Of a stretch of 64,000 bases of DNA, positions 12,553 through 25,601 are shown piece after piece. Numbering within the stretch: the stretch's first letter is position 1; each line of letters begins with the position of its first letter. The position numbers and the translations under genes were made by a program. The notes under the pieces were generated by a model. That model saw only the letters and a program-made list of their open reading frames with translations. It searched no databases and was not told the origin of the DNA. Source of the DNA: Linum tenue (lineage: Eukaryota; Streptophyta; Magnoliopsida; Malpighiales; Linaceae); contig CAMGYJ010000006.1 in the NCBI GenBank assembly GCA_946122785.1, forward strand, positions 68,263,676 through 68,327,675. The letters run 5' to 3'.

Positions 12553-14394
12553 CTAATCTGGATATGCGAACAGTTTTAGCAACACCAATTCACAATACTG
12601 CCCAATCTGGTTCCATGGGCCAACTTTCAAAAACACCTCGTACTGATTTCCTTGAAGATGGTTTAGAATGGTGTTGAAGTCAGCATGTAACAAATGATCT
12701 CTTGGAATCACAGCTGCAGCAATTCGTCTAAGGTACTGGGAGCTAAATATGACCTCAAATTCTGCATACTCATCCACAAGGGTTAGGTGGATGATAGTTG
12801 AATTGGTAGTTGCACATCTTGAAGTCTCGAGCTCTGTAATCCGTGCAAGAACGCGGAACACCTCTTCCTAAGGTGAAGAGCAAAAAATTATTGTAAAAGT
12901 ATAAGCAACTTAGCTTATGAACACAATAGCAATTTTTTTAAGAATTTAGATTTGATTTGAAGAGGATAGATGAGTACCATGTTGGTTCTATCACTTTGAA
13001 AGTCAATAAGGTCTACAGAAATACAAAGAGGACTAACTGCGACAGCTTCTGCATATGTTAGGTGAGAGATGAAGTCGTTTTGGTTTACATCCCTACCAAA
13101 TCAATGGAATCACACAAATGGTAAGACAATATAAAATCCATTTATAATGTCACATAAGGTTATTGGTGGACAATCGAACTAACCGCGTTAGGAGTTGATG
13201 AATATGTGGAGCATGAAGACCTACAAAAATCTTTGTAGCTCGGGAAGCAGTAAAGACATACTCATCTTCGAAACAATAAACCAAATGAGTAATGTTAACA
13301 AATATTCATATGTAGATATACATTTACATTAAAATGACATCAAGACAATATTTGGCAGGTTCAAATATATAATAATTGAGCTAACCTCCTAGAGTAAAAG
13401 TCTAAGTAAAAAATGAATTCAGATGCATTTATATAAATTTAATTATTATGTATGATGTAAAAGGACTCATCTACAAATTTGATAATGACATTTATGATCC
13501 TAAATTTTTCTATTATGTTGAACAATCTGTACTACTTTTAGAGTAAGCAAGAATATGAATTTACCTTCATCATGTTCTAGATACAGTGATGTTAATGCCA
13601 CCACTTGGCCAAACACTCCTGCATCGGGAAGCAAGTTCTCAAAAGAAGCAATCATGGTATCCCAGAAGACAACGGTAACAAAAGCTCCCCTGTCGGATAT
13701 AAGGAAATATTATTTTCGTTCTGAATGGAATTAGTAAGATCAAAGTGATTCATAGCGCATAAAAAATACATACTCTAGCAGCTGGAGGCGAATTCGTTTT
13801 CTTTGCAGTGGTAGTCCTGGAATGATAACATCGGTCTGGTTGCACATAACTATTCTACCAACCAAATCTAAGTATACCACAATCCATCAATAAATAAACT
13901 ACTGATTAGTAAAAAACAAATGGTATTTCGAATATTAGCAGGATAGTTACCAGGAAGAACTTGAGGATTTCTCAAAACAAATGGAAAGTCCTCATAAGCT
14001 AGAAAATGAAAACTCAAAGTGGGGATGTCATCAGTGTCTTCCCTTTTACGAACAACCGTATTGGTTCTAAACCCAAGTCGTAGGTGTCCAGGAGAAACAC
14101 GATGGCTGCTTGTATTCTCTTCAACAACAAAATGTGATATAATATAGATGTAATCTTCACGAAAGTACCCTAGGAATTGGTGTACATATTATCCATGAAT
14201 AATTCCCTCAATTTGAACACCCTAGGAAAGCAACATATGAAATGAATGAATGTAAACAAAAGAAGAAACGAACCCGAAGAGAAAACACCAACACTTACAT
14301 CTTTGTCAAGGAAAAGCAAATTAAGATGTTCAAAGGCGTTTCCCAAAGGTGAGAGCTTCCCCCACATTCGTAGTAGCCGTACCCGAACTGAACA
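12553..14394 (-). pseudogene. DUF223/RPA-like OB-fold gene (copy A), broken
   Basis: Seven exon-like blocks can be followed: 14394-14298 (VRVRLLRMWGKL, first strand of an OB fold), 14221-13951 (DUF223 region), about 13880-13776, 13690-13564, 13271-13183, 13096-12979 and 12868-12553. The last encodes a second OB fold ending in GPWNQIGQYCELVLLKLF and a stop. It aligns exon by exon with the copy at 18668-22051. It is broken: a TAA at 14191-14189 lies inside the DUF223 block, and a TAG lies upstream of exon 1 in the same frame with no Met between. Unlike copy D it lacks the zinc ribbon. It is probably a member of a Helitron-associated single-stranded-DNA-binding family, although an old host gene duplicate cannot be excluded. 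Confidence 0.75.
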
Positions 14395-14594
14395 AAACTA
14401 TTGATGGATTTGAAGTTGGGCAACAGGAACAACAGGCAGTGCATTCATGTTTAGGAGATTTCAGAGTGTTTAACGATGGCGGATGGTATGGCAAATGCAT
14501 AACTGTGGCGTAAAAAAGTAAATGACAGTGGGAGGGAAATTGGAGTTGTGTTCGGCTGGTAACTTGCATTGTGGAACGTGGGTAATTTGTGGAC

Positions 14595-15555
14595 AATCAA
14601 GAATGAGGCAGTTACAAACATCTACTTAGGCTTTTCTTACCAGGCCCATTAGCCAACTTGTCTTATCGGCCCATCAACATTTATTCATTTAGCCCATTGT
14701 AATGGATCACCAACCGGCCATTTATTGCAAACTGGAAAGCCCCCTTCAGTAACGTTTGGATCAAACAAACAAAAAAACCACCCTGAAGACGTTTCAACTC
14801 CCTTCTTCCCTTCCAGCTTCCACTGCTCTCTTCACTATCCGACGAACAAAGCAAATGGACAACAAATCCATTGCATGGACGCATTTTCCAGTCCTCCTCT
14901 CTGCCTGACCGGCATTAGTCCCATCTCGGCATCTCCAGGAGGTATTTCTAAAACCCTACCTCGTAAAAATCTGTTATTTCCTCTCATCAACAGCGTCGAC
15001 AATTTTTTCCAGCCCACTCATAAAGTACAGTCGCCGGCTATCCTTCAACTTAGCTTTCTCCCGATCTACTAAAATCTTAGCATTCAGAAAGTTTTTGAGT
15101 TCGAGACTCCCAGGAAATACTTGCGAGCTCCACCGGTGAGTTAGAATCCATGCTTTCTGATACAATGTGGTTTGCCTATTCAATTTAGGTACATGATTAG
15201 TAGTTATTGCTTCGATTTTAGCATAGCATTGATCCATAGTTATTTCAAAATTATTTAACTTGGATCTGATTACGTAGTGTGTGTTGCATACAAACAAAAC
15301 ATTGTATATTGTTTGTATAATACGTAGTAGAGTTCAGTTGAAAAATTCCAGGTAAGAATCAAAGAAGAATAAGTCAAAAGAAGTAAAATATAGGTCCAAT
15401 TGAAAAATCCATCGAAGGATTGACAGAGTCATGCCTTGCTTTGCTATTGTTTGTTTATATTCTGTTTTACATTATTAGTTGATTAGCGTAAGAACTCTAA
15501 CCTTTGTCGATATAGTTGCTAATATTGCTAATAATCTAAATTATAGGTTTTTTAC
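14595..15555. other. Region between RPA-like copies A and C; no recognised gene
   Basis: Short open frames on both strands (for example 14725-15072 and 14974-15297) show no recognisable domain and overlap each other. The 5' exons expected for copy C are absent here. Confidence 0.5.
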
Positions 15556-16080
15556 CATGGGAGACGATTTCGTTACGAATCTAAACTATCAAACTGCCGT
15601 AGCAATTTGGGACACCGTGGGAACTATAGATCTTATCCCAATGCAATTGAATGGTGGTAATCAGGTGACTAAGATAACATGTTTTTTATCTATCCTTATC
15701 TATCTCTTATCTCAATGATTTGCATCTGATTTGGTATTATTTTGAACTCCTTATGTTTTGGATTATATCAGGGCAAGTAGTACATTTTCTCTGGCGTTGT
15801 AACAGAGTTGAGGAGATCTTGGTGTGAGGCATCCAGCATATATTTGATTCACTTGACCATTGAAGATGACATCACTGATGTTGAGGTCGTGTTCCCATCA
15901 GCTTACTTACGGAGAATCATGTATTCTGTTGTCAATCCTTCTGATATTGAAAATGCGGAGTATGTTACACTACTCAACATGATTGGTGGGAAGGCATATA
16001 AGGTCTTGGTCACATTCGGTCCTTGGAACGACGTGGGGAATTATCTTGTCTCTTCTTGGTTAAGTTGTTCCCGGCTTTAG
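15556..16080 (+). pseudogene. 3' fragment of a DUF223/RPA-like gene (copy C)
   Basis: Two exon-like blocks correspond to the last two exons of copies A and B. The first, 15559-15664, contains DFVTNLNYQTAVAIW, matching DFISHLTYAEAVAV in copy A. The second, about 15771-16080, contains DVEVVFPSAYLRRI and the GPWNDVGNY end motif. No upstream exons are present. The second block has a TAG near its start. A one-base shift near the end moves the expected LVKLFPAL terminus into another frame. It runs opposite to the other three copies. It is a truncated, non-functional duplicate. Confidence 0.75.
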
Positions 16081-16729
16081 ATAACTAAGTAGCATTGGGT
16101 ATTATTAATATGATCGGATTAATGTTAGTAATGGTCCACCTCTCTGTAATCTCTAATGATCTGACAGCGTAATGGATATGTGAACGCTAATATCTTTTGT
16201 AACTTTATTATCCTTTTGAGGTGGTACTTGATGTAACATATGAATTTAATTTAGTTATGGTACTTTGAACAAATTACTCGTAGTAGATGTGACGTGATTG
16301 CTACTATTAATGCATTTTAGTTTTGAATCATTATTATTTAATTTAGTTATACAACAGTACTACTATTTATGCATTTTAGTCCCAAATCCCTTCCGGGAAA
16401 CGCTCCAGGGGCTGGGATTTTCAAATGGTGAAAGCGAAGGTGAAAGCATTGAGATCAGGGAGCAATATCCGTAGATACAAACTGAAACAAATTTGAATAG
16501 GAAACTAATGCTTCATTTCTTTCAGTGCTCTACTTGACCATTAGTTAGAGTGAATCACAATTCCCGAATCACACCAGCACCTTAGGATAATGCCAAGGCC
16601 ACATCAGGACAACCAAACTAATCACAATTCCCTCCTATCTCGTTGGTAATTCTCGCCCTGCTACCGTTTCAGCCTTTTCTCCACTGTCCTGCACGGCCAT
16701 AGAAAAGGGCAAACCGAATTACAACGGGA

Positions 16730-16778
16730 GAGGGGCTAACAGATCCAGATGCAAAACAATTGAGAAGTGGTCGAGCGT
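16730..16778 (+). repeat. 49-bp exact direct repeat, copy 1
   Basis: Starts GAGGGGCTAACAGATCCAG and ends GTGGTCGAGCGT. It is identical to 17675-17723, 945 bp away. The two copies bracket the partial hAT end at 16976 and the open frame at 17239-17610. 49 bp is too long for a transposon target duplication. Confidence 0.9.
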
Positions 16779-17674
16779 TGTTGCCAGAGTGTTAAATGAG
16801 GTCCCATGCTTTCCCGGTTGGGGTATTGTCGGATCCTAATCGGGTCAAAATTTTTTCTTCTATTTTTAACAAACCTTTGATAAAAGTTATAAACTCACTT
16901 CCCCTCTTTTGATACAACAAATTTGCCCCAATTCTTTGTTTTCTACGGTGTGGAATAGGATAGATCATTTTTAGGTAGGGGTGGGCATCCGATTCGGTAA
17001 ACCCGTTTCCACCTGAATTGAATGGATTCGAACTGAAACCGAAATATTGCTATTCGGTTCAGAATTTGGAAAGGAAATCTGGATAGTTAAGAAATCAGAG
17101 TTTTTTCAACATAATCGAGTTTTTGAATTCCCGACCAAAAAATTGAAATATATATATATATAAGCGCAAAACTATCCCTATTCCCCCAACTCTCTGAGTC
17201 CAAATGAAACCCCTAACAGCCTAACTCCCTAAGACCAAATGAAATCTAACACACTTAGCCCAATCAAAACCCTAACTACTATAGCTCACAACCCTCTCCG
17301 ACTCCGACCTACCTCCCCTCCTAACTCACATCGTGCCGTTGCGGCTGCATCGACGACTTCGCTTCATCAAATCCCGTGGCGACCTAAGCGGCCATCTCCG
17401 ACCTGTCTCCCCTTCAATTGCTTCGTCTACAACCACATGCAGGCGGTGCCACCTACTGGAATAAACGAACTACGATGGCAGGGGAAGATTGGTGGTGCAT
17501 GCCACGGAACTCGTGGAGGCCTTGAGGGTTCTAGATCTTATAGGAGATTGAAGCTTCGACCAGGCGACCACCTATTATGGTTCTCGACTTTCTCGATCTT
17601 CGAGATCTAATTCTCGTCGAGCTTGTCACTTAAGTTAGAGGAGATGACAGTGGAGATTGGGGACTCTGGGACTC

Positions 17675-17723
17675 GAGGGGCTAACAGATCCAGATGCAAA
17701 ACAATTGAGAAGTGGTCGAGCGT
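17675..17723 (+). repeat. 49-bp exact direct repeat, copy 2
   Basis: Identical to 16730-16778; the flanking sequences on both sides differ. Confidence 0.9.
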
Positions 17724-18813
17724 CGATGGAAAGAGGCGAAGACGAAGGGGTTTTGAGCAGTTGCTGGGACGTGGGTACTGATTTCCCAAATAATAAAATA
17801 AGTCCGAAAGTGGAATAATTTTCTTTCCACAATTTCCCCTAGCGACAATGAAGGAGAGGCCAAGGATTTCAGTGACACATTATTGTGTAACACCATTCAC
17901 CATCAGATTACATTTTGCTCGATCCATAAACACACCCAAACATCGCTTTGTATCAAAATCAGGTTAATGTATAGCATGGAGACAGTATGTGAAAAGGTGG
18001 ACTAATCCACATGCTTAATTACGCCATCCGCCACACATAGAATTCAGATTTTGTTGAATACATAAGGCTCTGTTTCTGTCGTTTCATGTTTCGGTTTTGC
18101 CTAATCCATATCCTTACTCGTACTTTACATTCTCTTCTCCTTTTCACCATCAGGTTACATTTTGCTCGATACATAAACACACCCAATGGTAATAAATTAA
18201 GGTTAACAAATAAGGGAATAATTATCCCATTTGATCTATTATTAATAAATTAAGGCTAACAAATAAGGGAATAATTATCCCATTTGATCATGAAGATAAA
18301 ACAAAAAATCATAAAAATTGTCCCCAACCACGCAAAAGTTCAAGATGAAAGATGAACTGAAATTGCTCCAAACGCATCACTTATTATGCATACTATCCAA
18401 ACCATAACATAGACAAAAATGACAATAACTATACATATGATCTGCCAAAAGGCCATAAACAATGCATTTGTAAAATTGATAATAGAATAACATATGAATA
18501 TTTACATAGAAATCCATTTCAAACCTGGTAGGGCTACTCTCTTGCACAATAATACTAACACTTAAATAAAAACCCATAAAAATAGTCTAAGTATTTGTTG
18601 AACAGTCGTAAGCAAACCTCTAATAAGATGCAAAAGAGGCCACCATCGTTTACCAAAGCTAAAAGACCTATACAGCAAACAACTTCAACAGGATCAAATC
18701 ACAGCGATTCGCTGTTTCGTTCCACTCCCCAACTTCGACAATAAAATGATAGGGGTTTTCATGTATGGAACTGAGAATGGCCCTGAAGTTCACATCCCAA
18801 TCAAGATTATCTG

Positions 18814-19284
18814 TAGGGGTGGCAGTCGGTCGGTTTCGGTTTAACCGAAAACCGAAAACCCGGTTATCGGTTAAACCGAGACACCCCCTCTGCTTGCCGA
18901 CCACCGACCGTGAGAATGGTCACGGTTAGCTGGCCAACCGACCGGCCAGTTTTGGTTTTAGGCTCGGTTAGCCGGCCAACCGGAAAACAACCTTTCAAAA
19001 AAAAAAAATTAAATAAACCAAAATTTCTGCACCACTCACTCCTAACCCCTCACACTTCTCGATTCATCTTCTTCCTTTTCCAGAGAAACCCTCCGCTAAC
19101 ACCTATCTCTCTCCCTACTCTCTCTCGAATCTTGATTCTCTTCTTCCTTTCTCTGAAAATCGACAAACCCTTGCCGCCAACCAAATCGCCTCCTCCTCCC
19201 TCACCTCTCTCGTTCTGCCCTCTCCCTCAATCGCCATTCCCTTTGCCTCTCCGTTGACGGTGACGGGAACAGCGTAGACTCGCC

Positions 19285-19315
<31 letters not shown>

Positions 19316-20010
19316 GCGATATTTCTCCTCCAATCTGAAAGAAGAAAGTGAACCAACAAACCAAGAACAAATCGTTCCCTCTCTCTGCTCTTTCTCACTC
19401 TCCCTCGTCTTACCCAGAAAATGAGCCGAAGCAAAGCTTCTCCGACGCTCTCATCTTTCATAGACGAAACCGGGCTCGGGACGCCGGCGATGGCCTCCGC
19501 CGCGGTGAGTGAAATCCCTCAAGGCTTCAATTTTTCTACAAATTGATTCTTGTTTGATGCATGTTGAGGATTCGCGTTTTAATGATGATTTTTGGGTTAT
19601 TGGTTATGAAGGGAGAAGAAGCAGAGGGCGATCGGAGCAGGAAGGAGAAGGAGGTGGACTCGGCGGAGGAGAGGGGTCGTTTTGGGGCTGGGGGAAGGGG
19701 TCGTTTTGGAGAAGGAGGTGGACTCGGCGGCGTTAGGGTTGGAGAGGAGAGGGGTTGTTTTGAGGCTGGGGGAAGGGGTCGTTTTGGGGCTGGGGCTGCG
19801 GGGTCGTTTTGGGGCTGGGCTGCGGGGTCGTCGGTTAGCCGGTTAACCGCCGGTTACTGACCGCGGTTAATCGGCTAGCCGAGGCTCTCCTCCTCTCCCC
19901 CAGCAACCGACCGACGCCAATACAGAGCGGTTTCCGGTTAGCCGAAAACCGGTCGGTTCGGTCGTAACCGACCGGTTAACTGCTAACCGGAAACCGTTCT
20001 GCCAGCCCTA
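18814..20010. mobile_element. 1197-bp hAT element inserted in an RPA-like exon
   Basis: The ends are TAGGGGTGGCAGTCGGTCGG and, read inward on the right, TAGGGCTGGCAGAACGGT. The duplication ATTATCTG abuts both ends (18806-18813 and 20011-20018). Both ends are crowded with CGGTT/AACCG motifs like the element at 2760-3660. A (CT)n run lies at 19291-19315. The interior has open frames but no hAT transposase, so the copy is non-autonomous. Confidence 0.92.
19291..19315 (+). repeat. (CT)n microsatellite inside the hAT element
   Basis: About twelve CT units. It produces Arg-Glu repeats in overlapping minus-strand frames, which are artefacts. Confidence 0.9.
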
Positions 20011-22051
20011 ATTATCTGCAGTGAAGACATTTCCAGCAATCTGTCTCAGCTGAGCAGTGGGGAACATGACTTCCAATGTTGAGCTAGGATCATCAATTGT
20101 AAAATAAACTATACTTGATTGAGCATCAAGTGAACATGAGATAGACACCTCTTTTACAATTCCACTAAGCATAAATGTATTTCCCTGTCAAAAAAAACCC
20201 AAAAACAAAGGATAAGAACTTGAAATAACATATAGTACTTGTCAAAGAAAGACTTTGACACGGATGGTGTAGATATTAACAGAGTTTACCATATTTGCAA
20301 AGTCAAATCTCATCAAATTGAGTTGTTCAGCATGAGTGAATTGTAATGTACCCACAGCTTGCTCATAGGAAAGGTCTCGTACCATGTCAATTGGTCCTAG
20401 ATTTAGTTCACCATTCCTATATTGAGTAGTGAAAGATAACAAATAAAATTACAATGATGTTCAAGCATAAATGGAATGATAGTGGAAAATTAGTTGTTTA
20501 ACAATTACCGATCTAAGAAAGGATGGAGGCGAGGACAATGAATGTTCAAATAGATCTTGGTAGCTCGAGATGCTCGAAAGGAATAGTATCCTATGGTGCG
20601 TGGACAAAACAAACGACTCAGTAAAAGTCAATATAAAATCTCTAAATTCAAAGCTTCAAGTTACAGGCTCATTTAGCTTTGCATACTAATTCTATTCAAC
20701 AAAAATCATGACATTTCATCATGCTGTTGGATAATAACCTAAACACATCAGCTAAAGGCATTAATATGTGAAGCAACAAAACCAAAAATCAAAACATTTT
20801 GGGATACAAAAAGCCGACTGAACTTAGTTTAACAGTAGGAAAAACATGTACATATCACTCTAGACACTCAAACACTACTGCACCTAGATATGATTCCCAA
20901 TTCATAATTCTAAATGACTAATTTTATACTCTTAACAGTGAATACTATTGCTATCCATAGACAAATTACATATATGCAATAGATGTATGATTCCAGAAGG
21001 ATTTTCTATATTGGACTATTTATCAAGCAGATATGGATCACACGATAAGATTATAGTAAGCAAATGATAAACAGTTTGAGAAGTTTCACAACATCACTTA
21101 ATTCGCATGTTCACATTAAGTATTCTGATGCATAATAATTCAAACAATAGAAATTCATTAAGTTGAATTACCTTCATGCTCATCAATATACAGAGAGGTG
21201 AACACAGCTACCTGTCCTATAGCTTCAGTATCAGATATGTTATTCTCAAAGCCTCTGATCATTGAATCCCATAAGAATACATTCGCTAACACACCTCTAA
21301 CAAAAAAAGAAAATATATTATTCATCAGTGTTATTTCATGCATACAAAAAAAGAACTAATTGGGGAAAATATCCAGAACAAACTCAATTAATCGGATGGT
21401 GATGCGTTTCTTCCATAAAGGCAAGTTAGGATGCAAGAACTCGGTGGGTGCACATTCAACAATAACACCAACCAAATCTGGTAGACCAAAAAAATCCGAT
21501 TTGAGGCCCAATTTATCAAAACAATGGATATTAGTTGCAAGCAGGTGCACAAAACAAATACCTGGTAGATTCAATTGATTCTGATGAGCCTGAAAGAATT
21601 GACTGACGGGGAGAAACCGAAAGCTGTAAAATTCAATGTCTATATCATCATCCAGCTGATTCAAAATGGTTCGGTCATTAAAAGCAAGGCGAATATCACT
21701 ATCTGCTACACGATTCAGGCTGGTATTCTCTTCCACATCAAAACGAAATATTTGATAAATGGATCCTTCAAACAGATATGGCAGAAATCGATTGACATCA
21801 GGCCGGTGAATGAAGGCCTCAACCAAGTCTCCCTTCACAAACGTATAACTATGAATTGGTAAGGATTGGATAACGATAAACACAATGAAATGCAGATAGA
21901 TTATTCCTACCTCTTTGTCAACAAATAAACACCTAAGATGCTGAATAGAATCACCGGTGTGAGTTAATTTCCCCCACAATCTCAGAAGTCTAACTCTCAG
22001 TGTCAACATTTTATCTCCAAGGGAAATTACCCGAACAGGTACGATTGACAT

Positions 22052-23438
22052 CTCAAAAACAGAAGAAAGGCCGAAACAGTTATGGTTTTTTTTTCTTTCA
22101 CTGAAAACTTGTGATACTGAGTTCTTCTCCTAGAAACGATGAATGGGTGTTGCTGTACTTGTATATATATGTCAGTTACCTACACAAATAATTCGAAATT
22201 CTAGGAGGCGGGGAGGGCGGTTGAGCTGTGTCTGGAACTGAACGTGGGATAGTGATACAACAGCAGTTATGTATATAAGTGAATACATAAAACCGAAGCC
22301 AGAACTCAGCCTGTACTTTGTGTACCACGAAGGAAATGGATAGAACACCAAGTGCATTGAGATTATTAAAACATATAGAATGTGATAATTTTCAGTTGAA
22401 ATATGCAGAAAACGTAGAAATCAGATAGATAATGAAATTGACTTTAATATAATTTATGAATTGAACACAAATGTCGGATTTTAAATGTTCAGCTAGATTG
22501 CGATAAGATGGAAAAGAAGATTACCTTGACAGAAGTCTAGACAAACGCGAAAGTAAAATACTATCCAAATTGCTCGGAGCTTAGACTTCGGTTTGCTCCG
22601 GATGTGATTCAAATATAGGGTATCTCCACAGATACGAACTGTTGTAGAGAAGTAGGATTCTTCCAAATTGTGTGTTGAGGTGTAGTAATAACGACACTCA
22701 TGTTTGGATAATGGATTTGAAAGATGGATGTGTATTGAGGAATTGAGCAGCCAACACAGAGGGTAATTGATTGTTTGAATCTTTGAGAATTTGAAATTTC
22801 AAGATTCATAGCTTTTGCAGAAAAGCAAGAAAGAACGGAGGGAGAAGAAAGCCATCATAGAGATGGGCATAGAGTATTCACCATTCCAATTTCAGCACAA
22901 AAGGGGAGGAACATGTCGGCTGATGACAATCGCTTGTCTCAGGCTAGTGATTAGGGTTTGTAAACAGTATCCACTGAGTCCAAAATTGTGTTTAATTAAT
23001 TGGGCCTGTATAATAACAGACCAAATTATACCAAGGTCTGTCCAATTCTTTGCATTTTGTCACCGGCCTGTCAAGTTATGGGTTTGGTATACAATTCCAA
23101 AAAAAAAAAACAAATAAATGACTCTACAATAAATACAACTTGATAATTAAACCTGAATGAAAATATTAAAATGTATAAAAAACTAAAAATACATTATCTA
23201 CAAAAGTGTATCCCATCGACATGTTTCTTAATGAAACAAAATGTTGTATATCTGTCATCCTATAACAACGACTTGTATTTCCATCTTGCTGCACCAATAT
23301 TTTTGACATAGCTCCAATCTACTAAAAGAAAATATAAAACATATTAGATATTGAAAATTAAATATTAGATTCAAAAGATTAAAACAAAATATAACTTGTG
23401 AAAAAGATGACATACCTAAGAAATTATCGAACCAATAT
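22052..23438. other. Spacer between RepHel and RPA-like copy B; no recognised gene
   Basis: It contains the putative 5' flank of copy B and AT-rich sequence. I looked for a Helitron 3' end (a short hairpin followed by CTRR on the minus strand) and found no convincing one. Confidence 0.5.
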
Positions 23439-25601
23439 TTATTCAAATATCTCTGTAAATACTATATTTTGCATGGTTTTTAGTTGTCGGCCTTCTAAAT
23501 CACAACTCAAAATATGAAGACCATTTTTTGATGTAACACGCGACATTGCAACATAAAGTTGGCCTTGAGAAAAAACCTGTTTTTGCAAACATAGTCCGAC
23601 ATGTTTCAAAGTTTGACATTGACTCTTATTTATCGTCATTGCATATGATAATGCAATTGGATACTGTCTTCGTACCAGTGTAAAATTCAGACTTTTATAG
23701 TGAGTAGACAATGTGAGTCGTGGTAGGAAAACTGTATCCCCAACATTAGTGCCTGTCACTATTTGAACCTCAATAAACCATTGACCCAATCGCTTGACAA
23801 CCATCCTAGTTCCATTGCAAAGACCTGTGCTTTGATCCATGTTTCGAAGAAGAATAACAGGGCATCCGACCTTCAATTTCAACTCATGCTCTGAAAAATT
23901 ACCAATTTTCAATGAATTCAAGAATTCAACAGTATAGTCGTCCTCAAGGACATGGTTTTCATTAGCATCAATCTCAATAGAATCAGAACTACAATAAGTA
24001 ACCTCTTGTCCAGGAAAGAGTCCTAAGACATAATTGTTAACAGTTTACACAGTGTCATGGTGTGGTGCTAAGATAGCACGCTCGACAAAATAATTGCCAT
24101 CATTATGTCGAGTAACCAAGTCTGGATAAATTTCAGCAACAATATCAGAAATAGGATCTGACATTCGATTTACAGATATCTCTGGTGGTATAGATATAAT
24201 TGATTCCCCAGAAACATTACTATGCCTTCCTTCACCAATTTCCAAAAGCCATTTACTGAAATGTTCAAGTTCAAGATTTGAACCATTTGCAGAATTTCCT
24301 TGGGATAGCCGCATATTTTGTGTTAACTTCAGGACAATCATTGAACCCCACAAATATGACCGTTTAATAGAACTGTTAACTATTTCCGTCCTCGTACCTT
24401 TAGCAATGATAGGTAGTGTTTGCCTAAAATCACCTCCAAAAACCACAGTCATACCACCAAAAACCTTGTTACCAGAATCAATATCTTTGGTTAATAAAAT
24501 ATCTCTCAATGTCTTGTCCAAAGCTTCTATACTATGCTTATGAGCCATCGGTGCTTCGTCCCAGATTATCAAAGAAGTATTCTGAATCAATTGTGCTAAG
24601 TCTGAACCTTGTTCTATGTGACATGTTGACTTAGAATCACAATTGATAGGAATGCAAAATCTTGAATGTGCAGTCCTTCCTCCAACCATTAGCAAAGCAG
24701 CTATACCAGATGATGCAACACATAACACAATTTTCCCTCGCTGTCTCAGTTTTGTGCAAATTGCTCGCCACAAAAATGTTTTTCCAGTACCACCGTAACC
24801 ATCAACAAAGAAAGTTTTGCCCACACCTTTATCTGCTGACTCAAAAATGCTGTCAAAAGCAATTCTTTGTTCAACATTCAACTTCGTATAAACATCATCA
24901 ATTTCAGAATACATGTCAGTAGAGATATGACTCAACTCTTCGACAATCAACCTATTGATATCAACTGATGCCATACACTGTTCAGGAATTGGCAATCCAG
25001 GAAAATCAGCCAATGTCTTGGAATACTTATTCAATATCTCATTTATGGAAAGCAAACACATATCTTTAATGATATGCTCATCCAAGTTCAACTCTGGTTG
25101 CCTCAGCTGTTTTCTTTTGGAGTACAAAATATCATCGCTAAGTATCGTCCAATTAGTCTCCCAAAATGATTGGACATCAGCCACTTGACAATGAATAAGT
25201 ATACTGACAAATAGTTTCCTCAGTTTATACCCAGTAGCCCAAAAAGAAACTTCCTTAAGACAATCATTCCATTCAGTATCAGCGGCAAGCAAACCTCGTG
25301 CATAACATGCTTTCTGAAATGAAGGATGAGTAATACCATTCACAGTTCTAATATCCTCATAGCTACAACAACCCTTCACAACGTGCAATAACATACGCAA
25401 GTAGTATCTATCTTGTGCAGATGGATAACAGTAATACAGTCTTGCTATACACATTCCTCTCTTTCGCTTTTGCCACCTTTTCTCCTTATTCTTCCAAACA
25501 TAATGTTGTGGCAGTTCAGCAAAGCTGTATTTGTGAGCTTGGGATGACTTAGCATTTAGATCCATCCATGCCAAAAGCATTGTTTTCCCTTTATCTTCAA
25601 T
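23439..25601 (-). pseudogene. Helitron RepHel, PIF1-type helicase part, with nonsense codons
   Basis: The superfamily 1 PIF1-type 5'-3' helicase half of Helitron transposase unwinds DNA during rolling-circle transposition. Visible motifs in order: Walker A GYGGTGKTFLW, motif Ia region SSGIAA, Walker B IIWDEAPM, motif III VFGGDFRQTLP, and the C-terminal AMTINKSQCQTL and LYVAMSRVTS motifs. The frame is continuous from 25601 to 23439 apart from a TAA at 24047-24045, just before NNYVLGLFPG. A second stop, TGA at about 25604-25602, marks the junction to the upstream Rep part. With these two stops no full-length protein can be made. Length and motif order otherwise match plant Helitrons. Confidence 0.9.

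Larger units (their letters stand above)
16081..18660. other. Non-coding region with partial hAT end and short duplications
   Basis: No gene is recognisable. At 16976 a hAT-type left end, TAGGGGTGGGCATCCG, begins, followed by CGGTT-type motifs, but no matching right end was found. An open frame at 17239-17610 has no recognisable domain. Two 43-bp copies with two mismatches lie at 17897-17939 and 18144-18186. A 47-bp unit is repeated nearly in tandem at 18190-18236 and 18243-18289 (one mismatch). Confidence 0.6.
18668..22051 (-). pseudogene. DUF223/RPA-like OB-fold gene (copy B), last exon split by a hAT element
   Basis: Exon 1 (22051-21911) encodes 47 codons, MSIVPVRVIS to FVDKE, before a GT donor. 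Exon 2 (21832-21562) is the DUF223 domain, with LFEGSIYQIFRFDVEEN. Further blocks lie near 21482-21378, 21298-21172, 20591-20512 and 20417-20291. The last exon starts at 20184, encodes LEVMFPTAQLRQIAGNVF, and resumes at 18813 with LDWDVNFRAI, ending EVGEWNETANRCDLILLKLF and a stop at 18670-18668. The reading frame is continuous across the two halves once the insert and one duplication are set aside, so the exon was intact until the insertion. I saw no stop codon in these blocks, but the donor of the third block looks weak. The predicted role is single-stranded-DNA binding, and RepHel starts 1.4 kb upstream on the same strand. Confidence 0.8.

Noticed and set aside
14681..15297. Overlapping frames between RPA-like copies A and C
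   Set aside because: They overlap on both strands, lack domains and do not match the missing exons of either copy.
19115..19860. Arg/Glu-rich and Gly-rich frames
   Set aside because: They come from the (CT)n run and GGGGCTG/GGAAGG repeats inside the hAT element.
22052..23438. Helitron 3' terminus
   Set aside because: CTAG-like strings occur but none has a suitable hairpin at the right distance together with an A/T insertion site.
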